64,000 nucleotides of DNA, from positions 1 to 64,000 of IMG/VR virus record IMGVR_UViG_3300036466_000503; one strand, given 5' to 3'. This document shows positions 1-7,438 of this stretch, piece after piece (position 1 is the stretch's first letter; each line of letters opens with the position of its first letter). The notes below the pieces were generated by a model. That model saw only the letters and a list, made by a program, of their open reading frames with translations. It ran no database searches and was not told where the DNA came from. Made by a program: the position numbers and the translations under genes. The stretch comes from a virus.

Positions 1-94
1 ATATTAGAGGCGTAAAAAATTAAACGGGATAATAATGATAATATTAAACGGGATTTATGAGGCGTAAAATTTAAAATTTAAAGTAATGGATAAT

Positions 95-127
95 AATATA
101 ATATAATATAATATAATATAATATAAT
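95..127. repeat. AATAT pentanucleotide microsatellite
   Basis: About six and a half tandem copies of AATAT. The tract lies in non-coding DNA, so slippage would not alter a protein. It could act as an easily melted segment. Confidence 0.9.
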
Positions 128-454
128 TATTAGATCGTTTATGGAGCCTGCCTTGTTCATGTATAAAAAAAACAACTTTTAAAATTTCCATAATTGTCCA
201 AGATTGACGAAATGTCCATTAATACATATTATGCGTCATTTATTATTTAATTCAAAAGTCCCGCCAGCCCCGTCATATCAAGGCTCGTGAGGGGTGGGGG
301 CTAAGTGCAGGATGGAGCGTTCAGTTTTATAATATTAACACTAAAGTGGTTTTTCACCACTCTTTCCCTATTTTCGACCCGTAATTTTACCCCTAATTTA
401 CCCCCTAATTTTGCCTTCCGTTTTTCACCATACTTTTACCCTTTTTCCCTTTTT

Positions 455-1170
455 AAACGCTTATTATTCCATTCTCCACCGTTTTAACCATTATTTAAAG
501 GTTTATTTTAACGCTCCCTTCCGTTTAATCAAGCATTTTAAAGCATTTTAAAGGAAAGTTTAAATCTTTACCCCTTATTAAACGCTTATATAAGCTCATA
601 TACGCTTACCTTCCTATTCAAGCTATAAACGCTTAATAAACGAATTAAAACCCGTAGAATTGCTTATTTTGAAGCCTGAATGATTAATTAACCCTGAAGG
701 TTTGAGACTATTCGGAGAATGGAAAAGTTTTAAATACGATTGAGAATTAAAAGTTTAAATTAATAAGTTTATCTTTTACGCTTTAAACGATTAAAGTATA
801 AACGCTTAATAAAAGTTTAATTAAAAGTTTAACAATTATGTTTGCAGCAGGAGATATTTTCAGGCTTTTATATAAACGCTCAATAAGCGATACCTGGCGT
901 TCAATTTTAAATTTATCGTTTATCAAAGTTTAATCTTTCATTTACTGACGACTTCCAATCCGTTTAAAAAACCTTTTAATCTTTATGTAATTAAACGATT
1001 GCTTTTAAAGTTTACATCTGCACTTTTAAACGCTTATTAAGATCCTCCAACTAACTCACTAATAAACGCCTACAAACTTTCCGTTTAAACTTATTGTTTT
1101 ATAAATGGAGGGTTATTTTGAACATACAAAAACATAAACGCTTATAAAAGTTTACAGGCGTTAATTAAGC
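455..1170. repeat. AAACGCTTA motif cluster
   Basis: AAACGCTTA or one-base variants recur roughly ten times (for example at 455, 580, 627, 800, 1026, 1135), with inverted forms such as AAGCGTTTA near 1165. Spacing is irregular. A related inverted form, AAGCGTTTACA, is present upstream of the ParM-like gene near 49055. That makes a ParR-binding or other partition role conceivable, but this is inference. Confidence 0.55.
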
Positions 1171-1300
1171 GTTTAATAGTCGTACCCTCTGAATAGTCTC
1201 CCATATCGCTTACTTATCGTCTGTATTCGTTTATGCTATTGTATCTAACGACTTACAAGTGTTTACAAGTTCTTTAACTTCTTTTTTTAACTTCTATAAG

Positions 1301-1360
1301 TAATAACAGTAAAAAACGACTTTTTTTTAGGGTTATTTTGAAAAAAAGTTTTAGAAAAAA
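1301..1360 (+). repeat. A/T-tract element, copy A
   Basis: First of four copies of a ~60-bp element. The core is a T8 run, then AGGGTTATTTTG, then an A-run and GTTTT. It is preceded by an AACAxxxAAAAAxGAC-like box. Copies B (1691) and C (2111) follow at ~400-bp intervals, and copy D lies inverted at 17481. Alternating T- and A-tracts suggest intrinsically curved DNA. Confidence 0.65.
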
Positions 1361-1690
1361 TGAAAAAGTTTATTTTAAAGAGTATATAATAGAATAAATG
1401 GTTTAATCCTTCCTTATAAGGTTTAAACGGAAATTAAAGGTTTATATTGGTATATAAAGAAAACTTCACCACCTAAGACGCTAAAAGTGTGAAGTTTAAA
1501 AAGAGATTTTCTAAACGATTATCAAGACGGTAGAATATAAATAACAAACTCTTTTAAATGCTCAATAAGCTCCTATCCCTTTGACAATACCCCCATCATT
1601 GTATTTATAAGCTTATTAACGATTATTATTAACTTATTTAACGATTAATAATAGTTTAGAAGATCTTAATAACTTTTTTAGTTCTAAAAC

Positions 1691-1760
1691 ATACAACAAG
1701 AAAAAAGGGACTTTTTTTAGGGTATTTTGAGAAAAAAGTTTTATTTTTTTTAAAAAAGTT
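1691..1760 (+). repeat. A/T-tract element, copy B
   Basis: Second copy of the element, with core T7-AGGGTATTTTGAG-A6-GTTTTA. It is preceded by ATACAACAAG, and a T-run/A-run follows. It shares similarity with copy A for another ~150 bp downstream, for example AGATTTTCTAA and CGGYAGAATATRAATAA. Confidence 0.65.
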
Positions 1761-2108
1761 TGATTTAGAGACCATAAGTGAGTATATCAGATTTAATTGC
1801 TCCTTATCCTGTTTAATCAACTAACAAATGTATATAATGTTAAATATAACCAAATACCTCCAACTATCCCTGATAAAAGGGTTAAAAAGATTATAAAGAT
1901 TTTCTAATCGAAGACAGCAAACGGCAGAATATGAATAATAAAAGCTGACAAACTTTAAATTCAATTAGAACTTTTTGACCATACTCCCGTCTCTTATATG
2001 TTTATATAAGCTTATAATCGTTTATTACTATTGTACTGACGATTACTAATAAGTTTACAAGATCTTTAACTTCTTTTTTTTTAACTGAACTATTTTTTAT
2101 TCTATAAT

Positions 2109-2180
2109 ATATAACAATGAAAAATGACTTTTTTTTAGGGTATTTTGGGAAAAAAGTTTTATTTTTTTTAAAAAACTTTG
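2109..2180 (+). repeat. A/T-tract element, copy C
   Basis: Third copy, with core T8-AGGGTATTTTGGG-A6-GTTTTA. It is preceded by ATAACAATGAAAAATGAC, the box best matching inverted copy D at 17481-17540. The upstream CTTTAACTTCTTTTTTT phrase is shared with copy A. Confidence 0.65.
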
Positions 2181-2824
2181 TATAGCCTATTATATCAAGG
2201 ATAATCAGCTATAATCAGTCCTGAAGAAACTTTTAAATAATCAAATAGAACTAAAACGATTTAGTAATATTCATAAATAAGAACAGCTTTTTTAGAATTT
2301 AATATAAAAGGGGGGCTTTATTTCAGGAGCACTTATTTTTTATATCCACCACTACCCCCAATATAAAAAAAGGGCTTTTATCTAAGACCCCTGACGAAAT
2401 ATATTTCAACGGGCATTAACTAAAAGTATTTTTAAAAGAAATTTTCCTATCAATTATTGGCAGCAGGAGTTTTTTTAAAAAAAGTGTATTCACTATAAGT
2501 GAAAGATAATTTAATTTATACAGTAAAAATCTTAATACAAAAGTGTATTCACTCTGAATACAAATAGTTAATACAAATTATGAATACAAAAAGGTTAATA
2601 CAATTACTGAATACAATATATACTGTATTAACTCCACTCTGAATACATCTAATAAAAAAGTGAATACAGCCTCCTGCCTGTCATATCAAGGGTTTTCTCC
2701 AAATTGTATTTATGTTCTGAATACAATTCAAATCATAAATATACGATATAGCAAGTTTAATACATTTTTTACAATATTTTGTAATACAAGCCTTATCCCT
2801 TATACAGCAAGGGTTTACCCCGAT

Positions 2825-3403
2825 TTTCAAAACATAAACTGAATACAATGATGTTTACACATACATTCCTGTTATGACGGGGTTTATAGGGGTTGTGTAT
2901 TCAATTTGTATTAACTTTTCAAAACATAAATTTATGATTTGAACGCATTTCAAAACATAAATACAAATTGTTATACAATTAATATCAAAAATGGAGACAA
3001 TCCCTGTTATATTAACATCTTTGCTGTATTCAATATATAAATACAAAAAATCAGATTATAAATTACTTTTTAATACAATATACACTAAAAATAGGTTTTT
3101 GTATTAAGATTGAGTATAAAATAAATACATTTTAAATAAAATCAGCGTCAAATTTGGACAAAAGTAAACAATATTTATGTTTTGAATTTTCAGAATATAA
3201 ACTTCTACCTTATACACGAAAGTGTGTAAGGTGGTATAAAACAGGCTCAATATAGTACAAAAACGGCTTGAAATATACTGCTGATTAAAATTAAACCCCC
3301 TTTTTCTTTAAATAAACCCCCTTTTTCGTTGAATAAACCCCCGAAAATTTATCTGTGGCTTATTTATGTTTCGATAACAATTTCAAAACATAAATTATAC
3401 ACT
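2825..3403. repeat. TTTCAAAACATAAA motif family
   Basis: Six copies of TTTCAAAACATAAA or its inverse are visible near 2825, 2928, 2949, 3170, 3364 and 3390, intermixed with the TGAATACAA array. Both orientations occur. They look like a second class of protein-binding site. Confidence 0.6.
3292..3342 (+). repeat. Three TAAACCCCC motifs at exact 21-bp spacing
   Basis: TAAACCCCC starts at 3292, 3313 and 3334, each followed by a short A/T stretch. A 21-bp interval is two helical turns, so bound proteins would sit on one face of the helix, as with iterons. Confidence 0.75.
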
Positions 3404-3483
3404 CTTTTTAAGAGTTATTACAAAAAAAAAGTGAATACACATTAAAACCACCCAAAAAAATTTAAAAAAATTATTAAAAAAAC

Positions 3484-3512
3484 TTGCATTACAAAGAAAA
3501 ATAATATATAAT
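3484..3512 (+). promoter_or_regulatory. Promoter of the 3564 gene
   Basis: TTGCAT at 3484-3489 and a perfect TATAAT at 3507-3512 are separated by 17 bp. The ATG of the small gene lies about 50 bp downstream, behind an AAAGGAGG site. Confidence 0.65.
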
Positions 3513-3563
3513 ATAATTAATCTAATAAAACAAGAACACAAAAAACAAAAGGAGGAATATAAA

Positions 3564-3725
3564 ATGTTAAATGAATTTTGGGTATATCTATCAAGTGGAT
3601 TAACCACAGAACAGTTATACAATATGACAGTTTTTGGTTTCTGTGGTACATTAGCCAACTTTATATTTATAATTTATTTAAATGTAAAAGCTGATTTAGA
3701 ATTAGATAAAATGAAGAAAAAATAA
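3564..3725 (+). CDS. Small single-pass membrane protein (53 aa)
   Basis: The ATG sits seven bases after a perfect AAAGGAGG ribosome binding site and behind a good promoter, so the frame is very likely real despite its size. The product has an N-terminal polar part, one hydrophobic segment near residues 22-40 (around GFCGTLANFIFIIYL) and a lysine-rich C-terminus. It is the only gene in the repeat-rich left segment. I do not recognise a family. A role at the membrane, such as immunity or anchoring, is only a guess. Confidence 0.7.
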   Translation: MLNEFWVYLSSGLTTEQLYNMTVFGFCGTLANFIFIIYLNVKADLELDKMKKK

Positions 3726-4225
3726 AAACCACCTAAAGACCACTTAAAAAAACAAGCCACCTAAGCCAAATAAAAAAAGAGTTATTAATTTAAAAAGAAT
3801 ACATTTATAATAATAATAAAACCACCTAAAAGGCACTTTAAATAAAATGGGAATTTAAAGAGCCTATGGGCTTAACAAAAAAACTCTTACATTTAAGTTT
3901 ACCTGGCTTTAAGTTTATGTTTTTTTAGGTATCTTTCAGTTAGTTTTAATTTTAAGTTTATGTTTTTTTAGGTATCTTTTAATTAGTTTTAAGTTTATAT
4001 TTTAGGTGCATTTTAAATTTACCTTTAGTTTTATATTTTTACTATCCTTTAAATTAACTTTAAATAAATAAAAGGATCACTTAAAGTTATAAATCTTCAA
4101 AGAGTAATTCTACCTTTATATACATCATTTTTTCTATTCCTTTTAAATAAAGGAAAACCAACTCAAAAAGCACTCAAAAGAAAATCCCCTTTTTTAAATA
4201 TAAATTAATGGATAATTATTAACAA

Positions 4226-4270
4226 GCAGGGTTTCTTGCTGCCGAAAGGCAAGGAAGCCTGCGTTTTGTT
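4226..4270 (+). terminator. Structured hairpin with GAAA tetraloop
   Basis: GCAGG (4226-4230) pairs with CCTGC (4258-4262). The apical stem GCC-GAAA-GGC forms a GNRA loop, and a T-rich GTTTTGTTT follows. It could be a terminator for the 3564 transcript or part of a structured RNA. Confidence 0.55.
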
Positions 4271-4293
4271 TATTAAAAGAAAAACACTTAAAG

Positions 4294-4363
4294 ACCACCA
4301 AAAGAAAAGTAAAGGGTTTCTACAATTAACAGTTTCCTTTACTAAGTCTTTGGTGGTTTTTTT
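4294..4363 (+). terminator. Two-stem intrinsic terminator
   Basis: The outer stem ACCACCAAAAGA/TCTTTGGTGGT and the inner stem AGTAAAGG/CCTTTACT (4308-4343) are followed by a T7 run. It would end any transcript crossing 3500-4300 and insulates the operon starting at 4498. Confidence 0.75.
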
Positions 4364-4424
4364 ATGTCTTCATATAAAAAGCAATTATTTATAATAATAA
4401 TTTAAATTTAATTTCAAATATTAC

Positions 4425-4454
4425 TTGAATAAAATGGAAAAGTATCAGTATAAT
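4425..4454 (+). promoter_or_regulatory. Phage promoter, TTGAAT-N18-TATAAT
   Basis: TTGAAT at 4425-4430, 18-bp spacer, TATAAT at 4449-4454. It belongs to the family of near-identical promoters at 6020, 10442, 15187, 52485, 57723 and 57842. It drives the 4498-5648 genes. Confidence 0.8.
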
Positions 4455-4497
4455 AATATTAGAGCAACAAAATAATATAAAAGGGAAGTGGTTTAAC

Positions 4498-4767
4498 TTG
4501 ATAAATTTAAATCGTGTTTTAAATGAAGAAGAAAAAGATTATTTAAATACACTTGATAACTATATTAATAAAGAAGCAACTCAAGAGGAAATTGACCTTT
4601 TTTTAGAAAACAATCCACTTGGTTTAAGTGCAGAGGTTAGTTTTGAGTTAGAAACAATGACTGAAGAAGAATTTAAAGAATACGAAAAAAAATTAGATAA
4701 AGAATTTGATGATTTACTTTTTTATATTAAGCGGGAGGTGAATAAAGTTGAAGAAGAAATTTTATGA
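4498..4767 (+). CDS. Acidic helical protein of unknown function (89 aa)
   Basis: The TTG start follows AAGGGAAGTGG at normal spacing. The protein is strongly acidic and predicted mostly helical (many E, D, K, L). I see no enzyme motif and do not recognise the family. Its last codons overlap the next start by 20 bp, so it is translationally coupled to the pyrophosphatase-like gene in the first operon behind the 4425 promoter. Confidence 0.75.
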   Translation: MINLNRVLNEEEKDYLNTLDNYINKEATQEEIDLFLENNPLGLSAEVSFELETMTEEEFKEYEKKLDKEFDDLLFYIKREVNKVEEEIL

Positions 4768-5104
4768 TAAATTAGTTCGGGACAACATTATTGATATTAT
4801 AAAAAAAGACGGTAAAGATTGCAGATACGAAGTTGTAAAAGGAGAAAAATATAAAAAGTACCTAAAAAGAAAGCTCTTAGAAGAGGTCAATGAGCTTTTA
4901 GCAGACGAAAATTCAACTGAAGAATACATTGATATTTTGGAAGTTTTAGCAGTCTATCAAGATATTTTTGATATAGATCCAAACTTCAGAAGGTTATTCT
5001 TTAAAAAACAGGAAGAAAAGGGTTCATTTAGGTTGGGCTTGATTTTGAAGGAAGTCAGGGAGTTTGATAGCAAAAGGGAGGCTAAATTTTATGAAGCTAA
5101 GTAA
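4748..5104 (+). CDS. MazG-like nucleoside triphosphate pyrophosphohydrolase
   Basis: The protein opens with YDKLVRDNIIDII, the signature start of the small phage and bacterial phosphoribosyl-ATP pyrophosphohydrolase/MazG-like family. The usual KLLEEVNELL helix follows, then EEYIDILEVLAVY, whose glutamates and aspartate bind Mg in the family, and the C-terminal EEKGSF segment. Length (118 aa) is normal. Such all-alpha enzymes hydrolyse unwanted or modified NTPs, or lower alarmone-like nucleotides. Substrate here is unknown. The TTG start follows GGGAGGTG, and the 3' end overlaps the next gene. Confidence 0.85.
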   Translation: MKKKFYDKLVRDNIIDIIKKDGKDCRYEVVKGEKYKKYLKRKLLEEVNELLADENSTEEYIDILEVLAVYQDIFDIDPNFRRLFFKKQEEKGSFRLGLILKEVREFDSKREAKFYEAK

Positions 5105-5648
5105 CGAAAGGTTTATTCCAATAAGTGATTTTGGCAACGCTGAAAAGATTTATACATTTAAAAGAGTGGAAAACGAAAAGGTTCTTTTGGAAGATACAAC
5201 AGGTTATAATATAGAAATATCACTTGAAGTTTTTTATACAGAGTTTCAGAGATTATCAAAAAATAAGGTTAACTTAAAGGTTGGAGAAAGTTATATCTAT
5301 AAAAAGAATAACTGTCATTATGAAGCAGAAGTTTTATTAATTCCAATTAAAGAAGAAAAAATAGGAGTTAGATTTATTAATATAGACGGAGAAATGGAAT
5401 ATAAATTTGTAAAAAGAGAAAACTTGAGTAAAAAACGGGGAAAGAATGACTTAATTAGAGACGATAGTTTTATGAGTACAGAGGGGAAATTTTATAAAGT
5501 ATTATCAAATGAATATGATAACGAAAAAGGCTTTATTTATGTCTGCAAAAACTATCAAACACAAAAATTAGAATTAGTACCAATTATAGACTTTCAGTTA
5601 TACCTCTATGAATACGATTTACAGAGAATATTAAATCCTGATAATTAA
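5091..5648 (+). CDS. Hypothetical protein (185 aa)
   Basis: I chose the ATG at 5091 because AAAAGGGAGG lies directly upstream; a longer frame from 5064 lacks a site. The start lies inside the preceding pyrophosphatase-like gene, so translation is coupled. The sequence alternates short beta-like and charged segments (two similar-looking blocks, residues ~1-60 and ~60-185) and has no transmembrane helix. No family is recognised. It is the last gene before a hairpin at 5655. Confidence 0.75.
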   Translation: MKLSNERFIPISDFGNAEKIYTFKRVENEKVLLEDTTGYNIEISLEVFYTEFQRLSKNKVNLKVGESYIYKKNNCHYEAEVLLIPIKEEKIGVRFINIDGEMEYKFVKRENLSKKRGKNDLIRDDSFMSTEGKFYKVLSNEYDNEKGFIYVCKNYQTQKLELVPIIDFQLYLYEYDLQRILNPDN

Positions 5649-5654
5649 AGATAA

Positions 5655-5681
5655 GGGGTTGAGTTTTTACTAATCAACCCC
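5655..5681 (+). terminator. Hairpin after the first operon
   Basis: GGGGTTGA (5655-5662) pairs with TCAACCCC (5674-5681). Only a weak T-rich stretch follows, so termination may be partial. Confidence 0.5.
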
Positions 5682-5690
5682 GATATTCAT

Positions 5691-5815
5691 TTAAAACTTG
5701 TTTTGTTTTTAAATTAAATAAACCAATTATAAATATTGATTTAAAACTTGTTTTGTTTTTAGTTTAATTTTAGTTTAGTTAAATAAACCATTAACTTTGA
5801 TTTAAAAGAAGTTTT
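5691..5815 (+). repeat. Intergenic TTTAAAACTTGTTT motif (two copies plus a variant)
   Basis: ATTTAAAACTTGTTTTG occurs near 5691 and 5750, with the variant ATTTAAAAGAAGTTTTA near 5800. Further copies sit in intergenic spaces near 6453, 7300, 8318, 10523, 11088 and, on the minus strand, 52410-52436. They always lie shortly upstream of a ribosome binding site. This suggests a shared regulatory or mRNA element. Confidence 0.6.
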
Positions 5816-5843
5816 AAATAAAATATAAAGGAGCTGATTAAAG

Positions 5844-6002
5844 GTGGCTACAAGTAGAATGTGTCCAAAGTGTGGATCAATGTTTCCAACAAGACTATGG
5901 AAAAGTATGAAAAGTATTCACGGCGTTTTTTATTACTGTCCTGAATGTAAGACAAAACACCATTGGAATGAGCTTAAATTAGTAAGACCAAAAGATGTTT
6001 AG
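5844..6002 (+). CDS. Small zinc-ribbon protein (52 aa)
   Basis: GTG start ten bases after AAAGGAG. The protein carries CPKC near the N-terminus and CPEC about 28 residues later, a four-cysteine zinc ribbon, with a basic and aromatic linker (RLWKSMKSIHGVFYY). Ribbons of this size in phages usually bind nucleic acid or RNA polymerase. The target here is unknown. The next promoter follows immediately. Confidence 0.75.
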   Translation: MATSRMCPKCGSMFPTRLWKSMKSIHGVFYYCPECKTKHHWNELKLVRPKDV

Positions 6003-6019
6003 TTTTTTTATAATTATAC

Positions 6020-6049
6020 TTGAATTAAATTTAAAAGTATAAGTATAAT
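6020..6049 (+). promoter_or_regulatory. Phage promoter, TTGAAT-N18-TATAAT
   Basis: TTGAAT at 6020-6025 and TATAAT at 6044-6049, followed by AATAATAGAAG. The early leader can fold: TAAAGTATTATT pairs with AATAATACTTTA downstream. It drives the 6147 operon. Confidence 0.8.
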
Positions 6050-6146
6050 AATAATAGAAGTTAATAAAGTATTATTTTTTTTGTTTGATTTATAATAATA
6101 CTTTAAATTAACTTTAAAATATTAATAAAAAAGAGGTGAATGGAAG

Positions 6147-6452
6147 ATGGATAGAAGGGAAGAAGAGGAATTTTACAGAGATTATAAAACTTTAAATAAT
6201 AATTTTTATCATTTAAAAAAGCAAATGGATAAATACCAAAAAGAAGTAGAGTTAAAACAGCAGAAAGAAAAACTAAAAACACTAAACGAAAAGGTTAACA
6301 GATTTTTTGTTTTCCTAAATTCAAATAAGGGTAACTTCAAAAACACCACAGAGGACATTATAGATTATGTAGATATTAAAAAAGATTTTGAAAAACTATC
6401 TAAAGAAGTAGCTGAACTGCAAAAAGATATAAGTAAGACAACGGGCTTTTAA
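6147..6452 (+). CDS. Coiled-coil protein (101 aa)
   Basis: ATG start after AAGAGGTG. Nearly the whole chain is charged and heptad-like, with long runs of E, K, Q and L around residues 18-50 and 72-98, so a coiled coil is likely. There is no enzyme motif or membrane segment and the family is not recognised. First gene behind the 6020 promoter. Confidence 0.7.
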   Translation: MDRREEEEFYRDYKTLNNNFYHLKKQMDKYQKEVELKQQKEKLKTLNEKVNRFFVFLNSNKGNFKNTTEDIIDYVDIKKDFEKLSKEVAELQKDISKTTGF

Positions 6453-6487
6453 TTTAAAACTTGTTTCATTTTAAAAGGGGTGATTAA

Positions 6488-7111
6488 GTGAAGAGATTAA
6501 AATTAACAGATATTAAGCTGTCAGTTGGTCAGTTTGAACACCAACTATCAAAAATGAGATTTGCAAAAAGCAACCACAAAACAAAATACATTGAAAATAA
6601 GAGAGTTCCTTATTTTAATAAGATATTTTATAAAATGCTCGTTGAAAACCAACAGATACCCACCCAAATGGACTTTTGGATAGAATACCTTGACTATTAT
6701 CAAGAAGACGAAGTGGTAAAAGAAATAATCGAAACAGGACATAAAGCAGGGCTTCAAGGAAGGGCTTTTAGAGCGTATCCTTCGTTAATCAGGGATATAC
6801 ACTTTGCCCTTATGCTGAAGTCGCTTGGGTTTCAGGGAGTATATCACAACAACTATCAAGACAGTGAGCAAGGAGTTGATGTGCTTTTAAAAGTTGGTAA
6901 AAATAAATATGCAATACACCTTTATACAGATACAAAAAGAGGGGTTGGATACAGAGATATTAAGCATACTAAAAGAGATGATATCACCCTTGAAATAGAG
7001 TTCCCTATTAATTTAGAACATTGTAAAGAAATAGGAAACATAAAATTATACTCAACAGAGTATTTCGTCAAACTCTTGGTTCAAATAATCAACTTTCACG
7101 GGCAGGAATAA
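6488..7111 (+). CDS. Putative nuclease-like protein (207 aa)
   Basis: GTG start after AAAAGGGGTG. The C-terminal half reads like a PD-(D/E)xK-type fold: a helical RAFRAYPSLIRDIH segment, then GVDVLLKVGKN followed by YAIHLYTDTKR, where an acidic residue precedes a beta strand ending in K. The match is by shape only and a classical ExK is not present. The rest is basic and could bind DNA. It sits among methyltransferase and nucleotide-metabolism genes. Hypothetical protein is the safe name. Confidence 0.55.
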   Translation: MKRLKLTDIKLSVGQFEHQLSKMRFAKSNHKTKYIENKRVPYFNKIFYKMLVENQQIPTQMDFWIEYLDYYQEDEVVKEIIETGHKAGLQGRAFRAYPSLIRDIHFALMLKSLGFQGVYHNNYQDSEQGVDVLLKVGKNKYAIHLYTDTKRGVGYRDIKHTKRDDITLEIEFPINLEHCKEIGNIKLYSTEYFVKLLVQIINFHGQE

Positions 7112-7124
7112 AGGGGGTGTTAAA

Positions 7125-7277
7125 ATGGAGTTATTAATTCTTTCAATTATTGTTATAGCAGCAGGTGCTTTTTTAAGATATGAATGTTTAAGAAAAGGAT
7201 CAGTAAAAGTTTTTAGAAAGACAAAAGAAAAAGTAAAAGATATAGTGGACCCAATTTTATATTGGATTACAAAGTAA
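7125..7277 (+). CDS. Small membrane protein (50 aa)
   Basis: ATG after AAGGGGGTG. A hydrophobic N-terminal segment (ELLILSIIVIAAGAFL) is followed by a basic tail rich in lysine and ending LYWITK. It is a likely one-pass membrane protein with its tail in the cytoplasm. Family unknown. Last gene before the terminator at 7365. Confidence 0.65.
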   Translation: MELLILSIIVIAAGAFLRYECLRKGSVKVFRKTKEKVKDIVDPILYWITK

Positions 7278-7364
7278 AACAATAATCTAACCATTTATTT
7301 AAAAGAAGTTTTGTTTGCATAAGATAGCCCTGATTAATTTCACGGGCAAGACTGATAAAAAATA

Positions 7365-7411
7365 AGGGGAACACTTTTAAGGTTAAGGTGTTCCCACTTA
7401 TATTTTTTTAT
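7365..7411 (+). terminator. Intrinsic terminator
   Basis: GGGAACAC (7367-7374) pairs with GTGTTCCC (7388-7395), followed within a few bases by a T7 run. Confidence 0.8.
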
Positions 7412-7438
7412 TTAAAAATATTAAAAGGAGTGGTTAGC

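Larger units (their letters stand above)
2486..3440. repeat. TGAATACAA / TTAATACAA array
   Basis: More than ten copies of TGAATACA or its inverse TGTATTCA (for example 2486, 2544, 2555, 2581, 2608, 2640, 2661, 2718, 2894, 3024, 3432), interspersed with TTAATACAA, occur in both orientations within about 950 bp. Mixed direct and inverted short motifs are the usual look of a multi-site binding region for a regulator, partition or replication protein. The binding protein is unknown. Confidence 0.65.
1..3483. other. Gene-poor, repeat-dense left segment
   Basis: I see no convincing gene here: the few open frames are short, have no ribosome binding site and read through repeats. The stretch is very AT-rich and is built from several repeat families described separately (AATAT microsatellite, AAACGCTTA motifs, three ~400-bp diverged units, TGAATACAA array, CAAAACATAAA motifs, TAAACCCCC triplet). 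Near its start the phrases GAGGCGTAAAA and TTAAACGGGAT each occur twice. Clusters of short direct and inverted motifs are typical of protein-binding arrays such as origins, centromeres or operators. Which of these applies cannot be decided from sequence alone. Confidence 0.75.
3726..4424. other. Non-coding stretch with direct repeats
   Basis: No gene is seen. The phrase TTTAAGTTTATG-T7-AGGTATCTTT occurs at about 3908 and 3951, with a degraded third copy near 3987. CACCTAAA and CACTTAAAGACCACC phrases recur on the same strand. Two strong RNA hairpins lie at 4226 and 4294. The stretch ends at the promoter of the first plus-strand operon. Confidence 0.6.

Noticed and set aside
305-487. 60-codon open frame in the left segment
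   Set aside because: No ribosome binding site, a composition of F/P/S/L typical of AT-rich non-coding DNA, and it runs through the AAACGCTTA repeats.
2660-3046. Open frames within the TGAATACAA array on both strands
   Set aside because: They consist of repeat motifs, have no ribosome binding site and no coding-like composition.
3395-3658. 87-codon minus-strand frame
   Set aside because: It lies opposite the promoter and the well-supported plus-strand small gene at 3564 and has no ribosome binding site.
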